Origin: Aquimonas voraii
GTDB lineage: Bacteria > Pseudomonadota > Gammaproteobacteria > Xanthomonadales > Xanthomonadaceae
Assembly (NCBI RefSeq): GCF_900101825.1
Contig: NZ_FNAG01000011.1
Span: 1-64,000, forward strand
DNA: 64,000 nucleotides
Direction: 5' to 3'
A program made the position numbers and the translations under genes. Every line of letters starts with the position of its first letter. Within the stretch, counting starts at the first letter, position 1. The notes under the pieces are model-generated. The model was not told the DNA's origin. It worked only from the letters and a program-made list of their open reading frames with translations, and searched no databases. This document shows, piece by piece, positions 9,389 to 19,340 of this stretch.

Positions 9389-10753
9389 GTGGCTCAGTCG
9401 AACGTGGGTGCAAGTTCCCTCGCGGCCCTTGGCAAGCTCACCGAGCTTCGCCAGCGCCTGCTGTTCGTGCTTGGCGCACTGATCGTCTACCGTTTCGGCA
9501 CCTTTGTGCCGGTGCCCGGGGTCAATCCCGAAGCGATGACGTCCCTCATGCAGCAGCAGGGGGGCGTCGTCCAGATGTTCAACCTGTTCTCGGGCGGCGC
9601 GCTGGAGCGATTGAGCGTTTTCGCGCTCAACGTGATGCCCTACATCTCGGCTTCGATCATCGTGCAGCTGGCCTCGCAGATCTTCCCGTCGCTGCAGCAG
9701 TTGCGTAAGGAGGGCGAGAGCGGTCGGCGCAAGATCACCCAGTACACCCGCGTCGGCACGGTCCTGTTGGCGGTGTTCCAAGCCTTTGGCATCGCCATGG
9801 CCCTGCAGGGACAGAGCAGTCCGGTCGGTCCGGTGGTGTTCAATCCGGGCCCTGGCTTCGTCTTCACTGCGGTCGTGTCCCTCACCGCCGGAACCTTGTT
9901 CCTGATGTGGCTGGGCGAGCAGGTCACCGAGCGCGGTGTCGGCAACGGCATCTCTTTGATCATCTTCGCGGGCATCGTTGCCACTCTGCCAGGCGCGATA
10001 ATCACCGTGCTGACCCAGGTCAGCCAGGGTGAAATGAATCCTCTGACGGTGATCCTGCTCACCGTGATCGTCCTTTCGGTGACCGCCTTCGTCGTATTCG
10101 TCGAGCGTGGCCAGAGACGCATCACGGTGAACTACGCGAGGCGTCAGGGCGGTCGTCAGGCCTACATGAACCAGAGTTCGCATCTGCCGCTCAAGCTGAA
10201 CATGGCCGGCGTGATTCCTGCGATCTTCGCGTCCAGCCTGATCCTGTTTCCGGGTACGGCTGCCACCTGGTTCGGTGAGGCCGGCAGCGTCGGCTTCCTT
10301 ACCGACCTGTCTGTGGCACTCGCGCCTGGGCAGCCTCTGCACATGGTATTGTATGGCGCGCTGATCATTGGTTTCGCGTTCTTCTACACCGCTCTCGTGT
10401 TCAACTCGCAGGAGACTGCGGAGAACCTGAAGAAATCTGGCGCGCTGATTCCGGGGATTCGTCCTGGCAAAGCCACTGCCGACTACGTTGATGGCGTGCT
10501 GACGCGCTTGACCCTGGCGGGTTCTCTCTACTTGGTAGCCGTCTGTCTGTTGCCCGAGGCATTGCAGCTCGGCATGAACGTTCCGGCCGCCGTCGCCCAC
10601 CTGTTTGGCGGTACCTCCCTGCTGATCGTGGTGGTCGTTGTCATGGATTTCATGGCCCAGATCCAGGCGCATCTGATGTCCCATCAGTACGACAGCCTGT
10701 TGAAGAAGGCCAATCTGAAGGGCGGCTCGCGCGCCGGCTTCTCGCGCGGGTAG
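9389..10753 (+). CDS. secY: Preprotein translocase subunit SecY
   Basis: The 454-residue membrane protein has the ten-segment SecY pattern. Landmarks are PVPGVNP and [27 protein letters not shown] near the N-terminus, then [11 protein letters not shown] and the cytoplasmic loop [27 protein letters not shown]. It is the channel of the Sec translocon with SecE and SecG. The start is GTG at 9389, 3 bp after rplO. rpmJ, which follows secY in E. coli, is absent here; rpsM is next after 177 bp. Confidence 0.97.
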   Translation: MAQSNVGASSLAALGKLTELRQRLLFVLGALIVYRFGTFVPVPGVNPEAMTSLMQQQGGVVQMFNLFSGGALERLSVFALNVMPYISASIIVQLASQIFPSLQQLRKEGESGRRKITQYTRVGTVLLAVFQAFGIAMALQGQSSPVGPVVFNPGPGFVFTAVVSLTAGTLFLMWLGEQVTERGVGNGISLIIFAGIVATLPGAIITVLTQVSQGEMNPLTVILLTVIVLSVTAFVVFVERGQRRITVNYARRQGGRQAYMNQSSHLPLKLNMAGVIPAIFASSLILFPGTAATWFGEAGSVGFLTDLSVALAPGQPLHMVLYGALIIGFAFFYTALVFNSQETAENLKKSGALIPGIRPGKATADYVDGVLTRLTLAGSLYLVAVCLLPEALQLGMNVPAAVAHLFGGTSLLIVVVVVMDFMAQIQAHLMSHQYDSLLKKANLKGGSRAGFSRG

Positions 10754-10759
10754 TCGACG

Positions 10760-10790
10760 TCCCGCCCGGGCTTGCTTCTCCCGGGCGGGA
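10760..10790 (+). terminator. Stable hairpin after secY
   Basis: A perfect 11-bp GC-rich stem (10760-10770 with 10780-10790) closes a 9-base loop 6 bp after the secY stop. It lacks a T tract, so termination may be partial. It marks the boundary between the spc and alpha operons and is followed by a possible promoter. Confidence 0.5.
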
Positions 10791-10862
10791 TCAGACAACG
10801 CCGGAGCACGGGCACCATCGCCCCGTGCCCTCAGGGGTGCTGTGTCACTTGCACCCTGGGAC

Positions 10863-10891
10863 TTTATTTGTCCTCGAAGCCAACGTATACT
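10863..10891 (+). promoter_or_regulatory. Possible alpha-operon promoter
   Basis: TATACT at 10886-10891 is a good -10 hexamer, with a weak TTTATT -35 (10863-10868) at 17-bp spacing. It lies about 40 bp before rpsM and downstream of the secY hairpin, a sensible place for a promoter of rpsM-rpsK-rpsD-rpoA-rplQ. The weak -35 keeps this tentative. Confidence 0.4.
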
Positions 10892-10930
10892 TCCCGATTC
10901 ACCGCGCAATACCTTGTTGGAGATCGCCTC

Positions 10931-11287
10931 ATGGCGCGCATCGCAGGTGTCAACCTTCCCGTCCAGAAGCATGTCTGGGTGGGGCTTCAGAGCATCTACG
11001 GCATCGGCCGTACCCGTTCGCAGAAGATCTGTGTGACTGCCGGGGTCACCCCGAGCACCAAGATCAAGGATCTGACGGAGGCCGAGGTGGATCGCCTCCG
11101 CGCCGAAGTCGGCAGATTCGTTGTCGAGGGCGACCTCCGTCGCGAAATCGGCATCAGCATCAAGCGCCTGATGGACCTTGGCTGCTACCGCGGCCTGCGT
11201 CATCGCCGTGGCCTGCCGCTGCGCGGTCAGCGCACGCGCACCAACGCCCGTACCCGCAAGGGTCCGCGCAAGCAGATCAAGAAGTAA
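10931..11287 (+). CDS. rpsM: 30S ribosomal protein S13
   Basis: From ATG 10931 the product has 118 residues ([27 protein letters not shown]-terminus [26 protein letters not shown]). The frame is open further upstream, but no S13-like sequence precedes this ATG. S13 forms bridges B1a/B1b between subunits. It opens the alpha operon and rpsK follows after 9 bp. Confidence 0.97.
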   Translation: MARIAGVNLPVQKHVWVGLQSIYGIGRTRSQKICVTAGVTPSTKIKDLTEAEVDRLRAEVGRFVVEGDLRREIGISIKRLMDLGCYRGLRHRRGLPLRGQRTRTNARTRKGPRKQIKK

Positions 11288-11296
11288 GGACCGGTC

Positions 11297-11689
11297 ATGA
11301 GCAAGCAGGCTCCCGTCAAGGGCAAGAAGAAGATCCGCCGTGTCGTCACCGACGGCATCGCCCACGTCCAAGCGTCCTTCAACAACACGATCATCACGAT
11401 CACCGACCGCCAGGGCAACGCCCTGAGCTGGGCCACCTCCGGTGGCGCTGGTTTCCGCGGCTCCCGCAAGTCGACCCCGTTCGCAGCCCAGGTGGCCGCG
11501 GAGAAGGCTGGTCGCGTCGCGCTGGAGTACGGCCTGAAGACTTTGGAGGTCCGCATCAAGGGCCCCGGTCCGGGTCGCGAGTCGGCCGTGCGTTCGCTGA
11601 ACGCTGTCGGCTACAAGGTCACCAACATCATCGACGTCACGCCGATTCCGCATAACGGCTGCCGTCCGCCGAAGAAGCGTCGCGTCTGA
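11297..11689 (+). CDS. rpsK: 30S ribosomal protein S11
   Basis: The 130-residue protein carries the S11 blocks [41 protein letters not shown] and the C-terminal [19 protein letters not shown]11 lies in the 30S platform by the mRNA exit. An AAGGA-like site (AGTAAGGACCGGTC) precedes the ATG. The C-terminal asparagine in HNG is the residue that becomes isoaspartate in E. coli. Confidence 0.98.
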   Translation: MSKQAPVKGKKKIRRVVTDGIAHVQASFNNTIITITDRQGNALSWATSGGAGFRGSRKSTPFAAQVAAEKAGRVALEYGLKTLEVRIKGPGPGRESAVRSLNAVGYKVTNIIDVTPIPHNGCRPPKKRRV

Positions 11690-11712
11690 CGCGCGGCTAG
11701 GAGCTCATACCC

Positions 11713-12339
11713 ATGGCACGTTATATCGGCCCCACCTGCAAGCTCGCTCGTCGCGAAGGCGCAGATCTCAGCCTCAAGAGCCCGGCCCGCGCGCTGGATT
11801 CCAAGTGCAAGCTCGAGCAGAAGCCCGGTCAGCACGGCGCCGCCCGCAAGGGTCGCTTGTCTGACTACGCGGTCCAGCTGCGCGAGAAGCAGAAGGTCAA
11901 GCGCATCTATGGCCTGTTGGAGCGCCAGTTCCGCAACGTCTACCGCAAGGCTTCCACCCGCCGTGGCAACACCGGCGAGAACCTGCTGCAGATTCTCGAG
12001 TCCCGCCTGGACAACGTGGTCTACCGCATGGGCTTTGCGGTCACCCGCCCGCAGGCACGCCAGCTGGTCAGCCACTGTGGCGTCTTGGTGAACGGCAAGG
12101 CGGTCAATCTCGCTTCGTATCAGGTCAAGCCCGGCGACGCGATCGCTCTGACCGAGCGCGCCCAGCGCCAGCTGCGGGTGCAGGAAGCTTCGGCCCTGGC
12201 CCAGCAGATGGACCTGGTTCCGAACTGGATCGACGTCGACAGCAAGAAGTTCAGCGGTGTCTTCAAGGCGCTGCCCGAGCGCTCGGATCTGCCCTCGGAC
12301 ATCAACGAGAACCTGATCATCGAGCTGTACTCGAAGTAA
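11713..12339 (+). CDS. rpsD: 30S ribosomal protein S4
   Basis: The 208-residue product ([28 protein letters not shown]) has the S4 N-domain and the S4 RNA-binding domain ([44 protein letters not shown]). It nucleates 30S assembly and in E. coli represses the alpha operon translationally. An AGGAGCT site precedes the start. Confidence 0.98.
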   Translation: MARYIGPTCKLARREGADLSLKSPARALDSKCKLEQKPGQHGAARKGRLSDYAVQLREKQKVKRIYGLLERQFRNVYRKASTRRGNTGENLLQILESRLDNVVYRMGFAVTRPQARQLVSHCGVLVNGKAVNLASYQVKPGDAIALTERAQRQLRVQEASALAQQMDLVPNWIDVDSKKFSGVFKALPERSDLPSDINENLIIELYSK

Positions 12340-12357
12340 TCCACGGAGAACCGCCGA

Positions 12358-13353
12358 ATGTCCGTTTCCGCCACCCAGGTGCTGCGTCCGCGCGGCATCG
12401 GCATCGAACGTATCGCCAACAACCGCGCCAAGGTGGTTGTCGAGCCGCTGGAGCGTGGCTACGGCCATACGCTCGGCAATGCGCTGCGTCGCGTCCTCCT
12501 GTCCTCGATCCCCGGCTTCGCGATCACCGAAGTCGAGATCGACGGCGTGCTGCACGAGTACACCACGGTTGAGGGTATCCAGGAGGATGTGCTTGAGATC
12601 CTGCTGAACCTCAAGGACGTTTCGCTGCGCATGCACAACGTTGACCAGGCCACCGTGACCCTGAGCAAGCAGGGCGCGGGCGTCGTGGTCGCAGGTGACA
12701 TCCGTACCGATCACAACGTCGAGATTCTGAATCCCGAGCACGTGATCTGCACGCTGACCAAGGATGTCGCGCTGAACATGCGCCTCAAGGTCGAGCGCGG
12801 TCTGGGCTACCAGCCCGCCTCCGCGCGTCGTCGTCCTGATGAGGAGTCGCGTGCGATCGGTCGCCTGATGCTGGATGCCTCCTTCTCGCCGGTGCGTCGC
12901 GTTGCCTTCGCGGTCGAGAACGCCCGCGTCGAGCAGCGTACGAACCTCGACAAGCTGGTTTTGGACATCGAGACCAACGGCAGCATCGACGCCGAGGAAG
13001 CCGTGCGCACCGCCGCCGACATCCTCACCGACCAGCTGTCGGTGTTTGGCGACTTCACCCAGCGCCAGCGCGGCGAGTCGAAGCAGGCCGCCACCGGCGT
13101 CGACCCGGTTCTGCTGCGGCCGATCGATGACCTCGAGTTGACCGTACGTTCGGCGAACTGTCTCAAGGCCGAGAACATCTACTACATCGGCGATCTGATC
13201 CAGCGCACTGAAGTGGAGCTGCTCAAGACGCCGAACCTCGGCAAGAAGTCGCTCACCGAGATCAAGGAAGTGCTGGCTCAGCGTGGCCTGTCGCTCGGCA
13301 TGAAGCTTGAGAACTGGCCACCGGCTGGTCTGCAGCAGGGCATGCTCGGCTGA
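12358..13353 (+). CDS. rpoA: RNA polymerase subunit alpha
   Basis: The 331-residue protein has the assembly domain ([35 protein letters not shown] at residues 30-60) and the C-terminal domain (about 250-320, with [22 protein letters not shown] and [22 protein letters not shown]), which binds UP elements and activators. Length and both domains are normal. It lies 18 bp after rpsD; rplQ follows after 146 bp. Confidence 0.98.
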   Translation: MSVSATQVLRPRGIGIERIANNRAKVVVEPLERGYGHTLGNALRRVLLSSIPGFAITEVEIDGVLHEYTTVEGIQEDVLEILLNLKDVSLRMHNVDQATVTLSKQGAGVVVAGDIRTDHNVEILNPEHVICTLTKDVALNMRLKVERGLGYQPASARRRPDEESRAIGRLMLDASFSPVRRVAFAVENARVEQRTNLDKLVLDIETNGSIDAEEAVRTAADILTDQLSVFGDFTQRQRGESKQAATGVDPVLLRPIDDLELTVRSANCLKAENIYYIGDLIQRTEVELLKTPNLGKKSLTEIKEVLAQRGLSLGMKLENWPPAGLQQGMLG

Positions 13354-13499
13354 TCGATTGATCCAAACCGTCGACGGGCCGCATGGCCCGCGACCGTCGG
13401 CCAGGGACGGCCGACCCGGACCATCCGCAGTCCATTGTTGCAACGCCAGGACGGCGACAGCGAAATCCAACAGCTGCAGCATTCAACCAGGAATTTCCC

Positions 13500-13886
13500 A
13501 TGCGCCACCAGAAGTCGGGCCGCAAGCTCAATCGCGACAGCGCCCATCGCAAAGCCATGTTCAGCAACATGGTTGCCTCGCTCATCAAGCATGAGCTGAT
13601 CCGCACCACCCTGCCCAAGGCCAAGGAGCTGCGTCGCTTCGCCGAGCCGCTCATCACCCTTGCCAAGGTCGACAGCGTCGCCAACCGTCGTCTGGCGTTC
13701 GCGCGTCTGCGCGACAAGGTCGCCGTCGGCAAGCTGTTCGTCGAGATCGGCCCGCGCTACGTCTCCCGTCCGGGTGGCTACCTGCGCCTGCTGAAGTGCG
13801 GCTTCCGCGCCGGCGACAGCGCTCCGATGGCTTACGTTGAGCTGGTTGACCGCCCGCAGGTCGATATCGAGCCGGCTGCCGAGTAG
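13500..13886 (+). CDS. rplQ: 50S ribosomal protein L17
   Basis: ATG 13500 gives 128 residues, [37 protein letters not shown], a textbook L17 start; the open frame upstream to 13383 is not L17-like. AGGAA lies 8 bases upstream of the ATG. It is the last gene of the alpha operon and is followed by an intrinsic terminator at 13913-13935. Confidence 0.97.
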   Translation: MRHQKSGRKLNRDSAHRKAMFSNMVASLIKHELIRTTLPKAKELRRFAEPLITLAKVDSVANRRLAFARLRDKVAVGKLFVEIGPRYVSRPGGYLRLLKCGFRAGDSAPMAYVELVDRPQVDIEPAAE

Positions 13887-13912
13887 TCGCGGCAACCCAG
13901 TTCTCCCGACAG

Positions 13913-13935
13913 CCCCGGCCTCGTGCCGGGGTTTT
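13913..13935 (+). terminator. Terminator of the ribosomal protein cluster
   Basis: A 7-bp GC stem (13913-13919 with 13925-13931) and 5-base loop are followed directly by TTTT and further T-rich bases. It lies 26 bp after the rplQ stop and ends the tuf-to-rplQ cluster. Confidence 0.85.
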
Positions 13936-14059
13936 CGTTCGTGCGGAACCCGCCGGCGCATTTGCAGTCCTTGGTGGGGCGGACACGTTCGGAGACGCTA
14001 TTCTTCGGCTGCCCGTCCGTCGTGGCGTGGCCGCGTCGACCCACTGCAAGAGAGCATCG

Positions 14060-14566
14060 ATGAATCCATTCGCCTGGAGTTTTCGCGCCCAGTTCTTAGC
14101 CGGCTTCGTCTGTTGCGCCGCCCTGCTCGGCTACGCGCTGTACGTTGAGCACGGCATGCTGATGATGCCGTGTCCGCTCTGCATCCTTCAGCGCATCGCC
14201 TTTGTCTTCATGGGCCTGTTCTTCTTGCTCGGTGCCATCATCGGGCCGCGACCTGGCTGGTTGCGGATGCTGAACACCGCGATGGTTGGCTTGGGGGCCG
14301 CGGTCGGCGTGGGTGTCGCCGGCTGGCATGTCCGCATGCAGCATCTGCCAGCCGATGAGGTGCCGAGCTGCGGCGGCATGGAGCTTGGCTACATGCTCGA
14401 TGCATTCCCGCTGCAGACGGTGATCGAGAAGGTGTTCACCGGCTCCGGCGACTGCGCCAAGATCGACTGGACCTTCCTCGGTCTGTCCATGCCGGTCTGG
14501 ACTCTGGTCTGGTTCATCGGGCTTGGCGTCGGAGCGCTGTGGGCCGGGCTGCGCCGTCCCGCTTGA
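14060..14566 (+). CDS. dsbB: Disulfide bond formation protein DsbB
   Basis: The 168-residue inner membrane protein has about four hydrophobic segments. It carries both DsbB cysteine pairs: CPLC at 38-41 after the first segment, and C104 with C132 in the second periplasmic loop (PSCGG and SGDC). DsbB reoxidises DsbA and passes electrons to quinones. I used ATG 14060 (after GAGAGCATCG), since the open frame upstream adds only a charged stretch. No dsbA is adjacent; the gene stands alone between the rpl cluster and the DAHP synthase gene. Confidence 0.93.
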   Translation: MNPFAWSFRAQFLAGFVCCAALLGYALYVEHGMLMMPCPLCILQRIAFVFMGLFFLLGAIIGPRPGWLRMLNTAMVGLGAAVGVGVAGWHVRMQHLPADEVPSCGGMELGYMLDAFPLQTVIEKVFTGSGDCAKIDWTFLGLSMPVWTLVWFIGLGVGALWAGLRRPA

Positions 14567-14673
14567 GTCCATCGCGGTGTGACGGATTGGACCAAGGCCT
14601 CGGCTACACCTTGGCTCCGCCGGCCCTGTGGCATGATCGCTGACGCAATGCAGCAAGCCCCCGGAGTCGTGTC

Positions 14674-16059
14674 ATGCCGCCCGAACGCAACCTAGAAGCC
14701 GTGAACCTGCCCGCTGACTGGAGCCCGTCCTCGTGGCGTGAGCGCCCCGCTCTGCAGCAGCCGCGCTACCCGGACCGCACGGCCCTTGATGCCACGCTGG
14801 CAGAATTGAGTCGGCTGCCGCCGCTGGTGACCTCGCTTGAAATTCTGGCGCTGAAGAAGCAGCTGGCCGAAGCCCAGGAGGGCCAGCGCTTCCTGCTGCA
14901 GGGCGGTGACTGTGCCGAGAGCTTCTCGGACTGCGAGTCGGGACTGATCTCGAATCGACTCAAGGTGCTGCTGCAGATGAGCGTGGTGCTGGTGTACGGC
15001 CTGCGCATGCCGGTGATCCGGGTGGGTCGATTCGCCGGCCAGTACGCCAAGCCGCGTTCGGCGGATACCGAGATCAAGGACGGTGTCGAGCTGCCCAGCT
15101 ACCGCGGCGACATCATCAACTCGCCCGCGTTCACGCCCGAGGCGCGCCTGCCCGATCCGCGGCGCCTGATCGAAGCGCACTCGCGATCGGCCTTGACGAT
15201 GAACTTCGTGCGGGCGCTGATCGACGGCGGCTTCGCCGACCTGCATCACCCGGAGTACTGGGATCTGGGCTGGGTCAGCCATTCACCGCTGGCCGAGGAG
15301 TACCACCGCATGGTGCGCGCGATCGGCGATGGCGTGCGCTTCATGGAGACGCTCTCGGGCGAGGCCTCGCAAGGCGTGCGCCGGGTCGACTTCTACACCT
15401 CGCACGAGGCGCTCCTGCTCGACTACGAGGAATCGCTGACCCGACAGGTGCCACGCAACTGGGGCTGGTTCAACCTCTCCACCCACTACCCCTGGATCGG
15501 CATGCGCACGGCCGCACTGGACGGTGCGCACACCGAGTACATGCGTGGCATCCGGAATCCCGTAGCGGTCAAGGTGGGTCCTGGCGTGAAGCCGGAGTCG
15601 CTGCTGCGCCTGGCGGACGCTCTCAACCCGGAAAACGAGGCTGGGCGTTTGACCTTCATCCACCGCATGGGTGCGGCCAAGATTGCGTCGGAGCTGCCTG
15701 GGCATCTTGAGCTCATGCGCCGCGAAGGGCGCCGAGTGCTCTGGGTGGCGGATCCCATGCACGGCAATACCGAATCCACCAGCAACGGCTTCAAAACCCG
15801 CCGTTTCGACAACATCCGCAGCGAGCTGGAGCAGGCCTTCGACCTCCACGCCGCGGCCGGCACGCGTCTCGGCGGCGTGCATCTTGAGCTCACCGGCGAA
15901 AACGTCACCGAGTGCACGGGCGGTGCCCGCGATCTGACTGATGTCGATCTTGAGCGTGCCTATCGCTCCACCGTGGATCCGCGGCTCAACTACGAGCAGT
16001 CGCTGGAGCTGGCCCTGCTGATCGTGCGCAAGCGCGGCGTGCAGTCGCTGCCCCTGTGA
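14674..16059 (+). CDS. 3-deoxy-7-phosphoheptulonate synthase, class II
   Basis: The 461-residue enzyme catalyses the first shikimate step, joining phosphoenolpyruvate and erythrose 4-phosphate to DAHP. It belongs to the plant/Mycobacterium type II class. The metal ligand pattern of that class is visible: cysteine in GGDCAESF (C80), histidine in ADPMHGNTES, glutamate in GVHLELTGENVTEC and aspartate in STVDPRLNYEQ. The phosphate-binding RxxHRMGAAK-type block is also present. There are no extra N-terminal regulatory extensions like those of the M. tuberculosis enzyme. It is a single-gene unit with no other aro genes beside it. Confidence 0.95.
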   Translation: MPPERNLEAVNLPADWSPSSWRERPALQQPRYPDRTALDATLAELSRLPPLVTSLEILALKKQLAEAQEGQRFLLQGGDCAESFSDCESGLISNRLKVLLQMSVVLVYGLRMPVIRVGRFAGQYAKPRSADTEIKDGVELPSYRGDIINSPAFTPEARLPDPRRLIEAHSRSALTMNFVRALIDGGFADLHHPEYWDLGWVSHSPLAEEYHRMVRAIGDGVRFMETLSGEASQGVRRVDFYTSHEALLLDYEESLTRQVPRNWGWFNLSTHYPWIGMRTAALDGAHTEYMRGIRNPVAVKVGPGVKPESLLRLADALNPENEAGRLTFIHRMGAAKIASELPGHLELMRREGRRVLWVADPMHGNTESTSNGFKTRRFDNIRSELEQAFDLHAAAGTRLGGVHLELTGENVTECTGGARDLTDVDLERAYRSTVDPRLNYEQSLELALLIVRKRGVQSLPL

Positions 16060-16066
16060 TCCGAAG

Positions 16067-16091
16067 CGCGCGGGTGCATCGCGCCCGCGCG
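16067..16091 (+). terminator. Possible terminator after the DAHP synthase gene
   Basis: An 8-bp stem (16067-16074 with 16084-16091) with a 9-base loop begins 8 bp after the stop. The T tract is minimal (GTGACTTAT), so it is only a candidate. Confidence 0.4.
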
Positions 16092-16157
16092 TGACTTATG
16101 GGCGGCGCTGGATTACGCGCCCGCCACTATCGTCTCCCCATAGCCCCGGGTGGGCCC

Positions 16158-19100
16158 ATGGGGAATCGAATGTCCAGATCCATCGTCCGGCCGCTGGCCC
16201 GGACCTGCCTTCTTGTGCTGCCGCTGGTAGCCGCCGTTGCGGTCGCGCAGCAGCGTACCCTGCCAAGTGAGGGCGTCGCCGATCGGCCTTCGCGCAGCGT
16301 GGCGCTGACCAATGCGCGCGTCGTGCCCGAGCCAGGCAAGGTCATCGAGAACGCCACTGTGCTGCTGCGCGACGGCCGCATCGAGTCGGTGGGATCGGGC
16401 CTGCGCATTCCCGCCGGCTTCGAGATTCGTGATCTTGGCGGCGCCACGGTCTTCGCGGGTTTCGTCGAGCCGATCACGACGCTTGGCCTGCCTGCGGATC
16501 ACCAGCGAGGGGGCATCAAGGATGGACAGCCGGGACAGGCGCCGCCGCATGATCAGCAGGCCAGCCAGCCGGGCACACCGCACTGGAATCGTCGCGCCCA
16601 GCCCGAGCGCTCCGCGGCGCGCTCGATCGACTACAAGCCGGCAGACGCCAAGCCGCTGCGCGAGCTGGGGTTCGCGGCCGCACACGTGGCTCCGCAGGCC
16701 GGCATCCTGGCCGGGCAGGGCGCGCTGATCAGCCTGATCGATACCGGCCCACGCCGCGATGCCGTGCTGGCGCCAGAGGTCTCGCAGGTGTTCGGCTTCG
16801 ACTTCCAGTTCGGTTCCGACTACCCGGGCTCGCTGATGGGCAGCATCGCCTTGATCCGCCAGAGTCTGCTCGATGCGCGGTGGTATGCCGGCGCGCAGTC
16901 GTCCGCCTCGCGGCGCGCTGTCACCGATGCCCGCCTGCAGCACAGCCAGAGCCTGCAGGCGCTGGCGCCGGTTCTGGCGGGCCGGCAGCGCGTGTTCCTG
17001 CTGATGGACGACGAGCTCGATGCCGGCCGTTTCCAGGCCATCGCCGCCGAGTTCAAGCTCGATGGCGTGCTGGTCGGCACCGGCCATGAGTACCGCCTGC
17101 TGCCCCAGCTCAAGGCTTGGAACAGGCCCCTGGTGCTGCCGCTCAACTTCCCCGAGGCACCCGCCGTCGAACAGCCCGGAGTGGCCCTGCAGACCGCGCT
17201 GGCCGACCTGCAGCACTGGGAGCAGGCGCCTGCCAACGCCGCACGCGTCGCCGAAGCGGGGCTGCCGTTTGCGCTGTCGACCCGCGGCCTGAAGGAGCCG
17301 GCCAAGCAGTTCTGGCCGGCCCTGCGCCGCGCGGTGGCGGCTGGACTCTCAGAAGACGCCGCGCTGCGTGCGCTCACCGTGACTCCGGCCGAACTGCTGA
17401 AGTCAGGCGATCGGCTCGGCCGGGTGGCGCCGGGCCAGCTCGCCAACCTCGTGATCGCCGATGCCGGCCTGTTCCGTGAGGACAAGGCCAAGCTCTATGA
17501 GGTCTGGGTGGAAGGCGAGCGCTTCGAGCTGGCGGCCATCGCGCCGCGTCTGCCGGGCGATGCGCTGAGCCTGCGCTGGCATGCCGACGGTCGCAGCGAG
17601 ACCTGGTCGCTGAGCGGCAGCGGCGACAGTCGCGAGCTCGCGCTCGGTGAGTCCCGATTGAAACTGAAGCAGCTTGATGGCCGCTGGGTGGCACTACCGG
17701 AATCCAGTCCCGCCGGCTGGCCCGCGCGCACCGCACGGGTCGACCTTGCGATCGGCGAGGGCGGGGCGGTGGAAGGTTTTGCGGAAACCGTCGATGGTCG
17801 CCGCTACGGCTTCTCCGGCACCAGCAGTGCCGTATCGACCGCGCCTGCCAAGGACTTCAAGCCGGCCGAGCCGCCGCGCGCGATCCCTGCTTACCGCGGC
17901 TACCCCGCCGGCGAGTACGCCCGCATGGCGCTGCCGCCGCAGGCCGAGGAACTGCTGATCCGCGGTGCCACGGTCTGGACCAACACCGAGCAGGGCGTGC
18001 TCGAAGGGGCGGACGTGCGCGTGCGCCGGGGCCGCATCGTCGAGGTGGGGCAGGGCTTGAGTGCCGGCCGCGCTGAGGTGATCGAAGCCCAAGGTCGGCA
18101 CCTGACCGCCGGCATCGTCGACGCGCATTCGCATACCGCCATCGCCCGCAACGTCAACGAGCCCTCGCATGCGGTCACCACCGAGGTGCGGGTGGGCGAC
18201 GTGCTCGATCCGACCGATATCAACCTGTATCGCCAGCTGGCCGGCGGGGTGACTTCAGCCAACCTGCTGCATGGCTCGGCCAATCCCATGGGCGGGCAGA
18301 ACGCGGTGATCAAGCTGCGCTGGGGCGCGGATGCCGCGGGCCTCGTCTTCGAGGGCGCGCCGACCGGGGTGAAGTTTGCGCTGGGCGAGAACGTCAAGCA
18401 GTCCAACTGGGGCGAGAGCATGACCGTGCGCTATCCGCAGACGCGGATGGGCGTGGAGCAGATCATGCGCGACCACTTCCTTGCCGCCCGGGCCTACGAC
18501 TCTTCCCTGAAGCGAGGTGAGCCCGTGCGTCGCGATCTGCGCCTCGAGGCCTTGGCCGAGATCCTGCGCGGCGAACGGCGGGTGCATATCCACTCCTACC
18601 GGCAGGACGAGATCCTGATGTTCGTGCGCCTGTCGCAGGAGTTCGGCTTCAAGGTCGCGAGCTTCCAGCACGTGCTGGAGGGCTACAAGGTGGCCCGCGA
18701 GATGGCCGAGATCGGCGCTGGCGCCTCGACCTTCGCCGACTGGTGGGGCTTCAAGATGGAGGTCATCGACGGGATCCCGCACAACGGCGCGCTGATGACC
18801 CGCGCCGGCGTGGTCAGCTCCTTCAATTCCGACAGCGACGAGATGGCGCGGCGGCTCAACATGGAGGCCGCCAAGGCGCTGCGCCACGGTGGCCTGAGCG
18901 ACGAGGAAGCCTGGAAGCTGGTGACACTGAACCCGGCAATCCAGCTCGGGATCGCCGACCGCGTGGGCGCCATCAAGCCGGGCCTGGATGCTGATCTCGT
19001 ACTGTGGAGCGCGCACCCGCTGTCGAACTATGCGCGCGCCGAGACGACCTGGATCGATGGCCGACGCTACTTTGACCGCAGCGAGGATGCTCAGCTGCAG

Positions 19101-19340
19101 GCGCAGATCCTCGCCGAGCGCGAGCGCCTGCTGGCGCTGGCTGCCGCCGAGCGGCGCAAGTCACAGTCGATGACGGCCGAGGCGAAGCCGGAAGACGAAA
19201 AGCCGGCGCGTATTGATCCCGCCCTGCTGCGGCTGGTGCAGAGCGACGTGCGCTGGCTGGCCCATTTCGGCGCCCTGCGCGGGCTTTATCACGACGGCAC
19301 CGACCTCAACAGCTGCGGGATCAACGACCATGTCCACTAA
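16158..19340 (+). CDS. Exported two-domain amidohydrolase-family protein
   Basis: The 1060-residue protein starts with a signal peptide (MSRSIVRPLARTCLLVLPLVAAVAVAQQ). ATG 16158 is used; ATG 16170 with GGGG upstream is equally possible. Two amidohydrolase-like units are visible. The first (about residues 40-480) has lost the metal-binding HxH: the position reads VEPITTLG. The second (about 595-1010) keeps it as DAHSH (H657, H659), with further probable ligands H810/H812 (HIHSYRQDE), H838 (SFQHVLEG) and D892/D894 (NSDSDEM). It is probably a periplasmic metal-dependent hydrolase of the imidazolonepropionase-like group; the substrate is unknown. It overlaps the next gene by 11 bases. Confidence 0.85.
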   Translation: MGNRMSRSIVRPLARTCLLVLPLVAAVAVAQQRTLPSEGVADRPSRSVALTNARVVPEPGKVIENATVLLRDGRIESVGSGLRIPAGFEIRDLGGATVFAGFVEPITTLGLPADHQRGGIKDGQPGQAPPHDQQASQPGTPHWNRRAQPERSAARSIDYKPADAKPLRELGFAAAHVAPQAGILAGQGALISLIDTGPRRDAVLAPEVSQVFGFDFQFGSDYPGSLMGSIALIRQSLLDARWYAGAQSSASRRAVTDARLQHSQSLQALAPVLAGRQRVFLLMDDELDAGRFQAIAAEFKLDGVLVGTGHEYRLLPQLKAWNRPLVLPLNFPEAPAVEQPGVALQTALADLQHWEQAPANAARVAEAGLPFALSTRGLKEPAKQFWPALRRAVAAGLSEDAALRALTVTPAELLKSGDRLGRVAPGQLANLVIADAGLFREDKAKLYEVWVEGERFELAAIAPRLPGDALSLRWHADGRSETWSLSGSGDSRELALGESRLKLKQLDGRWVALPESSPAGWPARTARVDLAIGEGGAVEGFAETVDGRRYGFSGTSSAVSTAPAKDFKPAEPPRAIPAYRGYPAGEYARMALPPQAEELLIRGATVWTNTEQGVLEGADVRVRRGRIVEVGQGLSAGRAEVIEAQGRHLTAGIVDAHSHTAIARNVNEPSHAVTTEVRVGDVLDPTDINLYRQLAGGVTSANLLHGSANPMGGQNAVIKLRWGADAAGLVFEGAPTGVKFALGENVKQSNWGESMTVRYPQTRMGVEQIMRDHFLAARAYDSSLKRGEPVRRDLRLEALAEILRGERRVHIHSYRQDEILMFVRLSQEFGFKVASFQHVLEGYKVAREMAEIGAGASTFADWWGFKMEVIDGIPHNGALMTRAGVVSSFNSDSDEMARRLNMEAAKALRHGGLSDEEAWKLVTLNPAIQLGIADRVGAIKPGLDADLVLWSAHPLSNYARAETTWIDGRRYFDRSEDAQLQAQILAERERLLALAAAERRKSQSMTAEAKPEDEKPARIDPALLRLVQSDVRWLAHFGALRGLYHDGTDLNSCGINDHVH

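Noticed and set aside
8735-11653. 972-residue open frame on the minus strand
   Set aside because: It runs antisense to rplO, secY and rpsM/rpsK, which are certain genes. Long antisense frames are expected in GC-rich DNA and the sequence shows no family features.
11611-13482. 623-residue minus-strand open frame
   Set aside because: Antisense to rpsD and rpoA, with no recognisable domain and no promoter or ribosome binding site.
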